From NCBI GenBank assembly GCA_009908735.1, contig JAAAOR010000148.1, positions 1-14,646 on the forward strand: a DNA stretch of 14,646 bases. Reading direction: 5' to 3'. The stretch is from Spirochaetota bacterium (GTDB taxonomy: Bacteria; Spirochaetota; Spirochaetia; DSM-27196; PWMO01). Positions within the stretch are counted from its first letter, which is position 1. The number at the start of each line of letters is the position of its first letter. The translations under genes and the position numbers were made by a program. Below, piece by piece: positions 1-4,866 of the stretch. The notes under the pieces were generated by a model that had not been told where the DNA came from, did no database searches, and saw only the letters and a program-made list of their open reading frames with translations.

Positions 1-499
1 CGTTCTCGCGAGCGCGATGGACGCCAAGCGCTCTGCAGAGCTTTCCCGGCCCGCTCGCAACGCTCGCGAGGAGGCGGTTGTCGGCGAAGTCGGCGCCGGC
101 CACGGCGACATCCGAAAATCGCGCCGGAACCTCGGTTTCCGGAAAGCGCCCCCGCCACATCGCCGCGAGACCATACAGCGGCTCAGCCGCGCGAATGAGT
201 ACCGCGCCACCTGTGCCCTCGTTTTCGGTAACAGCGTTGAGGCAGTGATGTATTCCGTAGATGAGGTAGACGTACGCATGCCCCGGTGGACCAAACATTA
301 CCCGGCTTCGTGGCGTAGGACCGCGAAAAGAGTGCGAAGCAGGATCATCGGGCAGGTAGGCTTCGGTTTCTACGATACGGGCAATGCGAACACCGTCCTC
401 GGTACGTCGAACGATCAGCGCACCCAGCAGATCCGGCGCGACGGCGAGAGTCTCCCGGTTGTAGAAAGCGGGCTCGAGTGACTCGACGTCCGTTACCAC
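1..499 (-). CDS. 3-methyladenine DNA glycosylase (AAG/MPG family), 3' end cut by window edge
   Basis: This gene encodes a base-excision repair enzyme that removes alkylated purines from DNA. Reading the minus strand from a GTG at 499-497 gives 166 codons open to the window edge. Motifs of the human AAG family are clear: VETEAY at residues 43-48 (E46 matches catalytic Glu125 and Y48 matches Tyr127), a His at 56, [18 protein letters not shown] at about 65-82 (Y78 and Y81 match the base-stacking and intercalating tyrosines), and [11 protein letters not shown] near the end of the visible part. The GTG start overlaps the stop of the upstream thioesterase gene (shared bases GTGGTAA), which implies translational coupling. 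The family is usually about 190-210 aa, so roughly 30-40 residues are missing beyond the left edge. A plus-strand ORF of 154 aa over the same bases has no recognisable domain and is a shadow. The family call is secure; the exact start is inferred from the overlap. Confidence 0.9.
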   Translation of the reverse strand, partial: MVTDVESLEPAFYNRETLAVAPDLLGALIVRRTEDGVRIARIVETEAYLPDDPASHSFRGPTPRSRVMFGPPGHAYVYLIYGIHHCLNAVTENEGTGGAVLIRAAEPLYGLAAMWRGRFPETEVPARFSDVAVAGADFADNRLLASVASGPGKLCRALGVHRAREN

Positions 500-909
500 T
501 GGGCTCCGCGTTCGTAGAGTGAGCGTAGCCGCTCCGGGAGGGGAATAGGTTTTCCGGTGGTGAACTCCGCGAACACGACTGTCTGGCCGAAAGACGCCAC
601 GACGGCGCCGTTCAGCGAAATATAGCCCTCGAGATGCGCTTTGAAGCGGCCGACTGCTCTCACCCAAATGGCGCCCATCGGCTTGTCGTGCAGCTTCACC
701 GGGCGATGATAGCGAATATCCGTGCGAGCAAGTACGGGCGCATAGCCGGCTTCCGTCTGACTCTTCAGCGGGAAGTAGGTGTCGAGCATCCGCAGCCGCA
801 GGTCCTCGAGCCACCGGATGTACACGATGTTGCTGACGATCCCGCCGAAATCGATGTCATAGGTTTTTACATCAATCGGCATTTCAACGTAGAGCGGTTT
901 ATTCGCCAT
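493..909 (-). CDS. acyl-CoA thioesterase, 4-hydroxybenzoyl-CoA thioesterase (hot-dog) family
   Basis: This is a cytosolic hot-dog fold thioesterase that probably hydrolyses an acyl- or aroyl-CoA; the substrate cannot be read from sequence. Starting at ATG 909 it has 138 residues, which is normal for the family. The signature [21 protein letters not shown] lies near the N-terminus, and the second Asp of YDID aligns with Asp17 of Pseudomonas 4-hydroxybenzoyl-CoA thioesterase. A GTG at 918 in the same frame would add three residues (MNE). Neither start has a strong Shine-Dalgarno sequence, and ATG 909 is preferred by codon type. The stop overlaps the GTG of the downstream glycosylase, so the two are probably one transcript. 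Thioesterase and DNA repair have no obvious functional link, so this is likely operon packing. A divergent promoter region lies upstream at about 914-974. Confidence 0.88.
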   Translation of the reverse strand: MANKPLYVEMPIDVKTYDIDFGGIVSNIVYIRWLEDLRLRMLDTYFPLKSQTEAGYAPVLARTDIRYHRPVKLHDKPMGAIWVRAVGRFKAHLEGYISLNGAVVASFGQTVVFAEFTTGKPIPLPERLRSLYERGAQW

Positions 910-913
910 CTCA

Positions 914-941
914 TTCACATCCGTGTTTCTAAAAATGTGAA
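914..941. repeat. 7-bp inverted repeat in the divergent intergenic region
   Basis: TTCACAT (914-920) and ATGTGAA (935-941) are perfect inverted copies separated by 14 nt. The element sits between the -10 at 946-951 and the thioesterase start codon, and one arm contains the alternative GTG start at 918. It could be a repressor operator, or a 5'-end hairpin near the translation start. No other copy was noticed in the window. Confidence 0.4.
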
Positions 942-945
942 ACCG

Positions 946-974
946 ATTATAATGAGTTTCGCGAAATTGTTAAA
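946..974 (-). promoter_or_regulatory. sigma70-like promoter for the thioesterase/glycosylase pair
   Basis: On the minus strand, TTTAAC (974-969) is followed after 17 nt by a perfect TATAAT (951-946). This would start transcription near 939, about 30 nt before the ATG at 909. The AT core ATTATAAT also reads TATAAT on the plus strand (948-953), so it may serve the LysM gene at 1019 as well, but no convincing plus-strand -35 is seen. Confidence 0.5.
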
Positions 975-1018
975 CGGTCGGCACGCTATCGGCCGATGGT
1001 CAACAAGAGGAGGAGCCA

Positions 1019-1774
1019 GTGGCGGCCAACGGAGAGCCCGGATCGGGGCGCAGCAATCTTGTTCGAGTAAACATCGTCTTAGCTGTCGTGGATGTTCTGC
1101 TGCTTGCGGCGGTCATCGTTCTGTTTATTATTCCCGGCGGCGGGCTGGACCTGATCTTCGGAGAGAGCCAAGAGCCCGGTTCGGCTCCGGCCCAGGAGGA
1201 GGGCGATCCTGCCGCGGACCCTGAGCCCGAGCCGGAACCGGCGGAAGAGCCTGCGCCCGAACCGGAACCGACCGAGCCGGCGGGGCCCGCGGTGGTTCCA
1301 GGCGAACGGACTGCTACCGCCCGCCATATCGTTGAAACCGGCGACACCTTCTACGAGATATCAGGCTTTTACTGGAACGACGAGCACCTATGGCCCGATC
1401 TCTACATGTTGAATCACGAGCGCTTCCCAGACCCCGACCTCGTGCGCCCCGGCGACATCGTGGAGATTTATCCGAGCCTCGCCTCCGACGGCGAGCTCTC
1501 CGCACAGGACATCGAGGTCCTCTCACAGGCTTACGTCGATACGTACAGCGTATACCGCAGAATTGGTATGGCGGCGCTCGAACGCGGACGCGAGCGCGGG
1601 AGCCGCTATTGGATCACTCGCTCTCGCATCAAAATCAACAAGGCCCACTGGCTCCTGTATTCAGGTCATCGGTTTAATCAAAACCTCGCTGCAGAGTACG
1701 CCGAACGCATCGATGAGCGAGATCTGCGGGTTGTGAGGAACTACCTCGAGCGCTTCGGGTATCCCGACCCGTAG
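1019..1774 (+). CDS. single-pass membrane protein with C-terminal LysM domain
   Basis: This 251-aa protein has a short basic N-terminus, one transmembrane helix at about residues 17-38, an acidic proline-rich linker (about 49-97, built of PEPEPE/PAEEP units), and a LysM-type domain at about 103-153. The LysM begins HIVETGDTFYEIS, has LWPDLYMLN in the middle and ends RPGDIVEIYP. A charged helical tail of about 98 residues follows. LysM domains bind the glycan of peptidoglycan, so the likely role is a membrane anchor reaching across the periplasm to the wall; no catalytic domain is visible. The GTG start is chosen because GAGGAGGAG sits just upstream (1007-1015). The 5' neighbours are divergent, and a lipoprotein gene follows after 16 nt. 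The specific function is unknown. Confidence 0.82.
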   Translation: MAANGEPGSGRSNLVRVNIVLAVVDVLLLAAVIVLFIIPGGGLDLIFGESQEPGSAPAQEEGDPAADPEPEPEPAEEPAPEPEPTEPAGPAVVPGERTATARHIVETGDTFYEISGFYWNDEHLWPDLYMLNHERFPDPDLVRPGDIVEIYPSLASDGELSAQDIEVLSQAYVDTYSVYRRIGMAALERGRERGSRYWITRSRIKINKAHWLLYSGHRFNQNLAAEYAERIDERDLRVVRNYLERFGYPDP

Positions 1775-1790
1775 GAGCTGCCGACGCCGT

Positions 1791-2972
1791 ATGTCGTTCT
1801 TGGGGCTTCCAAACGTAAAAGCGATACTCTTCGCGCTGGGCTTCCTCTTGGCCCTCGCCGCCTGCCGTATGCCGCCCTTCGACCAGGCCCTGTCGCTTGA
1901 GGTGGGCGGCGTGGATGATGGCACAGCCGGCGAGGCGAAGGCTGTGCCGGACGTTTTCGTCGCCAACGACAATTCCCAGCTCAATCGCGTCTACGCCGGG
2001 TTCGAGGCCGGAACTTTCACGCAGGTCTCAGACGCACTCTCGTTTGCCGCGGATTCGCAGTCGGTGGCGCTCGCCCTCGTGGACGGCGACGATTACACGG
2101 ATGCGGTCGTAGCCAACGCACCCGGTAGCAATCGCCTGTTCCTCGGTGACGGCGCCGGCGACTTCCTCTTCGCGGCCGACATTTCTACCGACACCAACGA
2201 CAGCTTCGGGATTGCTGTGGCCGACTTCGATGAGGACGGTAACGATGACGTATTCGTTGCAAATCTGGGTCAGAGAAACCGGTTATACCTCGGTGACGGC
2301 GCTGGAACCTTCGCCGGCAACGATGCTTCAGCCGACACGAATTCGAGCTGGGACGTCGTAACCGCGGACTTTAACTCAGACGGAAACGTCGACGCCTTCG
2401 TCGCGAACGACGGTGGCGTGAATCGCATTTTTCTCGGGAACGGGGCAGGCGGCTTCTCTTCGGTGAACGACGCCAGCGGCGACTCGAAGCAATCCCACGG
2501 CGTCGCCGTCGGCGACTTTGACGGCGACGGGGAGGTCGATGCGTTTGCGGCGAACTTCGGCTTCGCAGATACCAATCGACTCTACCAGGGGGACGGGCTC
2601 GGTAGCTTCGCGGTGTCCGACGCCTCTGCCGACATGGCGGCCAGCAACGCTGTTGCCGCCGGTGACTTCAACAATGACGGTAAACTCGACGCCTTTGTCG
2701 TAAACGACTCCGAACCGAACCTGGTCTACATCGGCGACGGTGCCGGAAACTTCGTCGTATCACAGGCCTCGGCGGCGGCGAACGCGAGTATCGATGTCGC
2801 CGTCGGGGACTTCGACCTCGACGGGAATCTCGATGCGTTCGTTGCGAACTTCAGCGATCAGAATCGGGTGTACTTCGGCGATGGAACAGGTGCATTTCCC
2901 ACCGTTGTCGCTGCGTCGGCAGATACGCGCAGCAGCGCCGGCGTCGCCGTGGGCGAGCTCGACGGACAGTAG
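1791..2972 (+). CDS. FG-GAP/VCBS-repeat lipoprotein, predicted seven-bladed beta-propeller
   Basis: This 393-aa predicted lipoprotein has a hydrophobic signal (about 10-24) ending in lipobox LAAC with the acylated Cys at residue 25. After a short acidic spacer come seven repeats of 47-50 residues. The Ca-binding loops start near residues 98 (degenerate), 145, 193, 242, 292 and 340 and follow the pattern DF(D/N)xDGxxD. Each is followed by AFVAN, a NR(L/V)Y strand and GDGxGxF. The first unit (about 52-97) lacks the DxDxDG loop, and the chain ends in ELDGQ, the start of that same loop, so the C-terminus may close the ring with the first blade. FG-GAP propellers usually mediate calcium-dependent binding to surfaces or glycans; the ligand is unknown. 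The start lies 16 nt after the LysM gene. The nearest Shine-Dalgarno (GGAG overlapping the previous stop) is rather distant at 13 nt. Confidence 0.85.
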   Translation: MSFLGLPNVKAILFALGFLLALAACRMPPFDQALSLEVGGVDDGTAGEAKAVPDVFVANDNSQLNRVYAGFEAGTFTQVSDALSFAADSQSVALALVDGDDYTDAVVANAPGSNRLFLGDGAGDFLFAADISTDTNDSFGIAVADFDEDGNDDVFVANLGQRNRLYLGDGAGTFAGNDASADTNSSWDVVTADFNSDGNVDAFVANDGGVNRIFLGNGAGGFSSVNDASGDSKQSHGVAVGDFDGDGEVDAFAANFGFADTNRLYQGDGLGSFAVSDASADMAASNAVAAGDFNNDGKLDAFVVNDSEPNLVYIGDGAGNFVVSQASAAANASIDVAVGDFDLDGNLDAFVANFSDQNRVYFGDGTGAFPTVVAASADTRSSAGVAVGELDGQ

Positions 2973-3015
2973 CAAGGGCGTCATCCCCAGACCGAAGAGC
3001 CGCCCCGATCCGTAA

Positions 3016-3045
3016 TTGACAAACAGCGCGGGCCTTGTCTATATT
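3016..3045 (+). promoter_or_regulatory. sigma70 promoter of the first tRNA unit
   Basis: A perfect TTGACA (3016-3021) and TATATT (3040-3045) are separated by 18 nt. Transcription would start near 3052, about 14 nt before the first tRNA. This is one of the strongest consensus matches in the window and fits a stable-RNA operon. Confidence 0.8.
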
Positions 3046-3065
3046 GACAGTCCGACAGCACACAG

Positions 3066-3150
3066 GGAGAGATGTCCGAGTGGTTTAAGGAGGCGGTCTT
3101 GAAAACCGTTGAACCGCAAGGTTCCGTGGGTTCGAATCCCACTCTCTCCG
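3066..3150 (+). tRNA. tRNA-Ser(UGA)
   Basis: This 85-nt class II tRNA has acceptor strands GGAGAGA (3066-3072) and TCTCTCC (3143-3149) with discriminator G3150. The anticodon loop is CTTGAAA with anticodon TGA at 3100-3102. It has a long variable arm (GAACC/GGTTC) and the T-loop TTCGAAT. It reads UCA and, by wobble or modification, other UCN codons. The 3' CCA is not encoded and must be added by the CCA-adding enzyme. It is the first gene of a three-tRNA unit. Confidence 0.97.
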
Positions 3151-3179
3151 TGTCGAAAAGAGAAGTGTCGAAAAGAGAA
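3150..3179 (+). repeat. 15-bp exact tandem duplication between tRNA genes
   Basis: The sequence GTGTCGAAAAGAGAA occurs twice back to back (3150-3164 and 3165-3179). The first copy begins on the discriminator base of tRNA-Ser(UGA). It fills almost the whole spacer to the next tRNA and probably arose by slippage or unequal recombination. Confidence 0.9.
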
Positions 3180-3184
3180 ATAGT

Positions 3185-3272
3185 GGAGAGGTGCGAGAGT
3201 GGTTGAATCGGGCTCCCTGCTAAGGAGTTGTACCCTGTCCGGGTACCGAGGGTTCGAATCCCTCCCTCTCCG
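3185..3272 (+). tRNA. tRNA-Ser(GCU)
   Basis: This 88-nt class II tRNA has acceptor strands GGAGAGG (3185-3191) and CCTCTCC (3265-3271) with discriminator G3272. Anticodon loop CTGCTAA gives anticodon GCT at 3219-3221, reading AGC and AGU. It has a long variable arm (GTACCC/GGGTAC) and T-loop TTCGAAT. The 3' CCA is not encoded. Confidence 0.97.
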
Positions 3273-3281
3273 TGAGACCGT

Positions 3282-3358
3282 GTGCCCATAGCTCAGCTGG
3301 ATAGAGCGTTAGATTGCGGATCTAAAGGTCGGAGGTTCGAGTCCTCTTGGGCATACCA
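3282..3358 (+). tRNA. tRNA-Arg(GCG), CCA encoded
   Basis: This 77-nt class I tRNA has acceptor strands GTGCCCA (3282-3288) and TGGGCAT (3348-3354), closed by a G1-U72 wobble, with discriminator A3355 and an encoded CCA at 3356-3358. The anticodon stem TTAGA/TCTAA encloses loop TTGCGGA with anticodon GCG at 3316-3318. Arg tRNAs of this box in bacteria are normally ACG with A34 edited to inosine by TadA; here G34 is genomically encoded, so it would read CGC and CGU. It sits 9 nt after tRNA-Ser(GCU), in the same unit, and is followed by a terminator. Confidence 0.95.
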
Positions 3359-3365
3359 TTCGGAC

Positions 3366-3393
3366 GCCGCCACGCGAGTGGCGGCTCTTTTTT
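3366..3393 (+). terminator. rho-independent terminator of the first tRNA unit
   Basis: A perfect 8-bp stem GCCGCCAC/GTGGCGGC closes a GCGA loop (3366-3385) and is followed by TCTTTTTT (3386-3393). It ends transcription 8 nt after tRNA-Arg. Confidence 0.93.
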
Positions 3394-3446
3394 AGCCTAC
3401 ACAGTAACAATTTCGAGAATACGGCTCAGAATAGATCTCATGGTCC

Positions 3447-3475
3447 TTGACTACGGGGCACCGGGCGCATAGACT
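3447..3475 (+). promoter_or_regulatory. sigma70-like promoter of the small lipoprotein gene
   Basis: TTGACT (3447-3452) and TAGACT (3470-3475) are separated by 17 nt, giving a start near 3482, about 28 nt before the ATG at 3510. The promoter is bracketed by the inverted 6-mers TGGTCC (3441-3446) and GGACCA (3478-3483), which could be operator half-sites; this last point is speculative. Confidence 0.55.
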
Positions 3476-3509
3476 TCGGACCAAGTCATACTCTTCAGGA
3501 GGTCAGGTT

Positions 3510-3806
3510 ATGAAGGCAGTTTCAAAAGCAGCTGCATTGGCACTCGTGCTGGTGCTCGTTCTCAGTGGTTGTGTGACGCACGTGCACCAGGTCGGCGACG
3601 GCGCACAGGGCGGCGAGGTCGAAGAGGCGGTTCAGTGGTACGTGCTGTGGGGTCTCGTTGAGCTCAACGAAGTTGACTCCAACGAGATGGCCGGCGACGC
3701 CGAGGACTATACCATCACTACCCAGTACACCTTTATCGACGCACTCATCAGTGCCGTAACGAACTACGTCACAATCTCTCGACGCACCGTGATGGTCGAG
3801 CAGTAA
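3510..3806 (+). CDS. small lipoprotein, Bor-like
   Basis: This 98-aa predicted lipoprotein has a K-containing N-terminus, a hydrophobic stretch at residues 7-18 and lipobox LSGC with Cys21. The mature part has a YVLWGLVELNEVD segment and ends with a hydrophobic TFIDALISAVTNYVTISRRTVMV stretch. This layout resembles the Bor/Iss family of small outer-membrane lipoproteins, where a FF-x-x-GI motif and a final TLGIYTP strand occupy the same places. The likeness is by eye only. Start ATG 3510 is chosen because AGGAGGT (3497-3503) lies 6 nt upstream; the frame is open further upstream to 3447, but that start is a TTG inside the promoter. It is a monocistronic unit with its own promoter and a hairpin downstream. 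Confidence 0.85.
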   Translation: MKAVSKAAALALVLVLVLSGCVTHVHQVGDGAQGGEVEEAVQWYVLWGLVELNEVDSNEMAGDAEDYTITTQYTFIDALISAVTNYVTISRRTVMVEQ

Positions 3807-3822
3807 GGACTTCTGCTGTGAG

Positions 3823-3869
3823 CGGCTCCCGTCTACGGGAGCCGTGTCACGGTTCCCTCCACTTTTTTT
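3823..3869 (+). terminator. hairpin with distal T-run between two lipoprotein genes
   Basis: A perfect 9-bp stem CGGCTCCCG/CGGGAGCCG closes a TCTA tetraloop (3823-3844), possibly extended by GTGA/TCAC. A run of seven T (3863-3869) follows, but only some 12-19 nt after the stem and directly before the ATG of the next gene. It may be an imperfect terminator or a 5'-UTR structure of the downstream gene. Confidence 0.45.
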
Positions 3870-4472
3870 ATGCACACATCACTTCGATTCCTCGTTTTAC
3901 TTTTCGGCTTCGCAGTTCTCCTAACCGCCTGCGGCGACTCCGACCGACGACCCTCCACGAGCGACGCAGAAACCGCACCGGCATACTCATTCAACGTCGA
4001 TCCTGACTTGCTTGGGGAGCAGTATGCGGATCGAGCGCTCGGTATCCGGCTCTCACCGCCGGCCGAGTGGACCGAGGCTCCGGCTTCCCTCAGGGAGGAG
4101 ATTGCGCAGCAGCTGAGCGAGGGCACGGATATAGCCGATGCAGAGTCGGCGCTTCGCGCTCTGTTCGTCGAGCGCAGCTCCGGATCGGCACTCGTGGTTT
4201 ACGAACCCCTCGAGCGTGATGATCCGGGGGCGGTGTTCGACCAATGGGTCGGCCCCGCGGCAGAGAGTGCGGAGTTCCGCCACAACGGACTGAACTTCTA
4301 TCAGGCCCGCGCTTTCACCGAGGGAAGCGCACGCTTCACCCTCGTCACAGAGCCCCGTGACGGCACCGTCGCGGTCATTCAGTACATACTTCCGCAGAGC
4401 CGGTTTCAGGAGATCGGTCGCAGCATCGAATCCTCCATCGGCTCGATAGAACCTTTCGACGGCGGAAGCTGA
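3870..4472 (+). CDS. hypothetical lipoprotein
   Basis: This 200-aa predicted lipoprotein has hydrophobic residues at about 5-18 and lipobox LTAC with Cys21. A short disordered Ser/Asp/Thr stretch follows, and then a globular part of about 160 residues. The part starting ADRALGIRLSPPAEWTEAP is typical of small secreted proteins of the PsbP/Mog1-like kind: an alpha-beta fold in which a GIRLSPPAEW strand precedes a helix and a QWVGPA segment. This resemblance is weak and the function is unknown. No Shine-Dalgarno is visible before ATG 3870, since the preceding bases are a T-run and a C-rich stretch. Either translation is atypical or the true start is elsewhere, but the signal peptide begins exactly here, which supports the start. 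It lies between two tRNA units and has no partner gene. Confidence 0.8.
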   Translation: MHTSLRFLVLLFGFAVLLTACGDSDRRPSTSDAETAPAYSFNVDPDLLGEQYADRALGIRLSPPAEWTEAPASLREEIAQQLSEGTDIADAESALRALFVERSSGSALVVYEPLERDDPGAVFDQWVGPAAESAEFRHNGLNFYQARAFTEGSARFTLVTEPRDGTVAVIQYILPQSRFQEIGRSIESSIGSIEPFDGGS

Positions 4473-4530
4473 CGGCGACCGCTCGCGCCCGTGCCGCCGC
4501 GTGCGCGGCCACCCGAAAACAGCCCGACAG

Positions 4531-4559
4531 TTGAAATAATCCCGGTTTCCCTTTACATT
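4531..4559 (+). promoter_or_regulatory. sigma70-like promoter of the second tRNA unit
   Basis: TTGAAA (4531-4536) and TACATT (4554-4559) are separated by 17 nt. The start site would fall at about 4566, essentially at the 5' base of tRNA-Ser(CGA) (4567), so the 5' leader is very short. Confidence 0.65.
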
Positions 4560-4566
4560 GTGCCAC

Positions 4567-4654
4567 GGAGAGATGGCCGAGCGGACGAAGGCGGTGGTCT
4601 CGAAAACCACTGAGCCCCACTGGGGTTCCGAGGGTTCGAATCCCTCTCTCTCCG
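4567..4654 (+). tRNA. tRNA-Ser(CGA)
   Basis: This 88-nt class II tRNA has acceptor strands GGAGAGA (4567-4573) and TCTCTCC (4647-4653) with discriminator G4654. Anticodon stem GTGGT/ACCAC encloses loop CTCGAAA, with anticodon CGA at 4601-4603 reading UCG. It has a long variable arm (GAGCCCC/GGGGTTC) and T-loop TTCGAAT. CCA is not encoded. Confidence 0.97.
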
Positions 4655-4672
4655 TCGTATCGTTTCGTGTAA

Positions 4673-4760
4673 GGAGAGATGACCGAGTGGCTGAAGGTGC
4701 TCGCTTGGAAAGCGAGTGTGCCCTATCCGGGTACCGAGGGTTCGAATCCCTCTCTCTCCG
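4673..4760 (+). tRNA. tRNA-Ser(GGA)
   Basis: This 88-nt class II tRNA has acceptor strands GGAGAGA (4673-4679) and TCTCTCC (4753-4759) with discriminator G4760. Anticodon stem CTCGC/GCGAG encloses loop TTGGAAA, with anticodon GGA at 4707-4709 reading UCC and UCU. The long variable arm is GTGCCC/GGGTAC. CCA is not encoded. The 3' end runs straight into the SRP RNA motif, with no spacer for an SRP RNA 5' half. Confidence 0.97.
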
Positions 4761-4834
4761 ATTCGGCCCGGAAGGGAGCAGCGGTAGGCGACCGGTCGGT
4801 GTGCCGCAGACGGCTTGGCAGGAGCTGAAGGGGC
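4761..4834 (+). ncRNA. ffs: SRP 4.5S RNA (domain IV and 3' half visible; 5' half unresolved)
   Basis: The conserved Ffh-binding domain IV is present. A CCC-GGAA-GGG tetraloop hairpin (4767-4776) is followed by AGCAGCGG, then GTGTGCC (4799-4805) and CTTGGCAGGAG (4814-4824), all in the order of small bacterial SRP RNAs such as E. coli 4.5S. A T-rich stretch CTTTTCTTT (4834-4842) may end it. This RNA binds Ffh and targets nascent membrane proteins. Its position directly before dnaX matches Bacillus scr-dnaX. The boundaries are uncertain. A normal 5' strand of some 45 nt should precede the tetraloop, but those bases are tRNA-Ser(GGA), and the 5' side of the symmetric loop reads TCGG instead of the usual CAGG. 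It is therefore either overlapped with the tRNA, truncated, or mis-assembled. Confidence 0.75.
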
Positions 4835-4866
4835 TTTTCTTTGTAAAGAACAGCCGGACGAGCCAT

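Noticed and set aside
17..481. Plus-strand ORF of 154 aa
   Set aside because: It is antisense to the clear DNA glycosylase reading frame and shows no domain.
2981..3289. Minus-strand ORF with repeated GFEPTEP- and GIRTLGT-like segments
   Set aside because: These are well-known false translations of the antisense strand of tRNA-Ser genes.
4591..4760. Possible attachment site at the tRNA-Ser 3' ends
   Set aside because: The tRNA-Ser 3' ends repeat because the genes are related; there is no integrase or foreign cargo between them.
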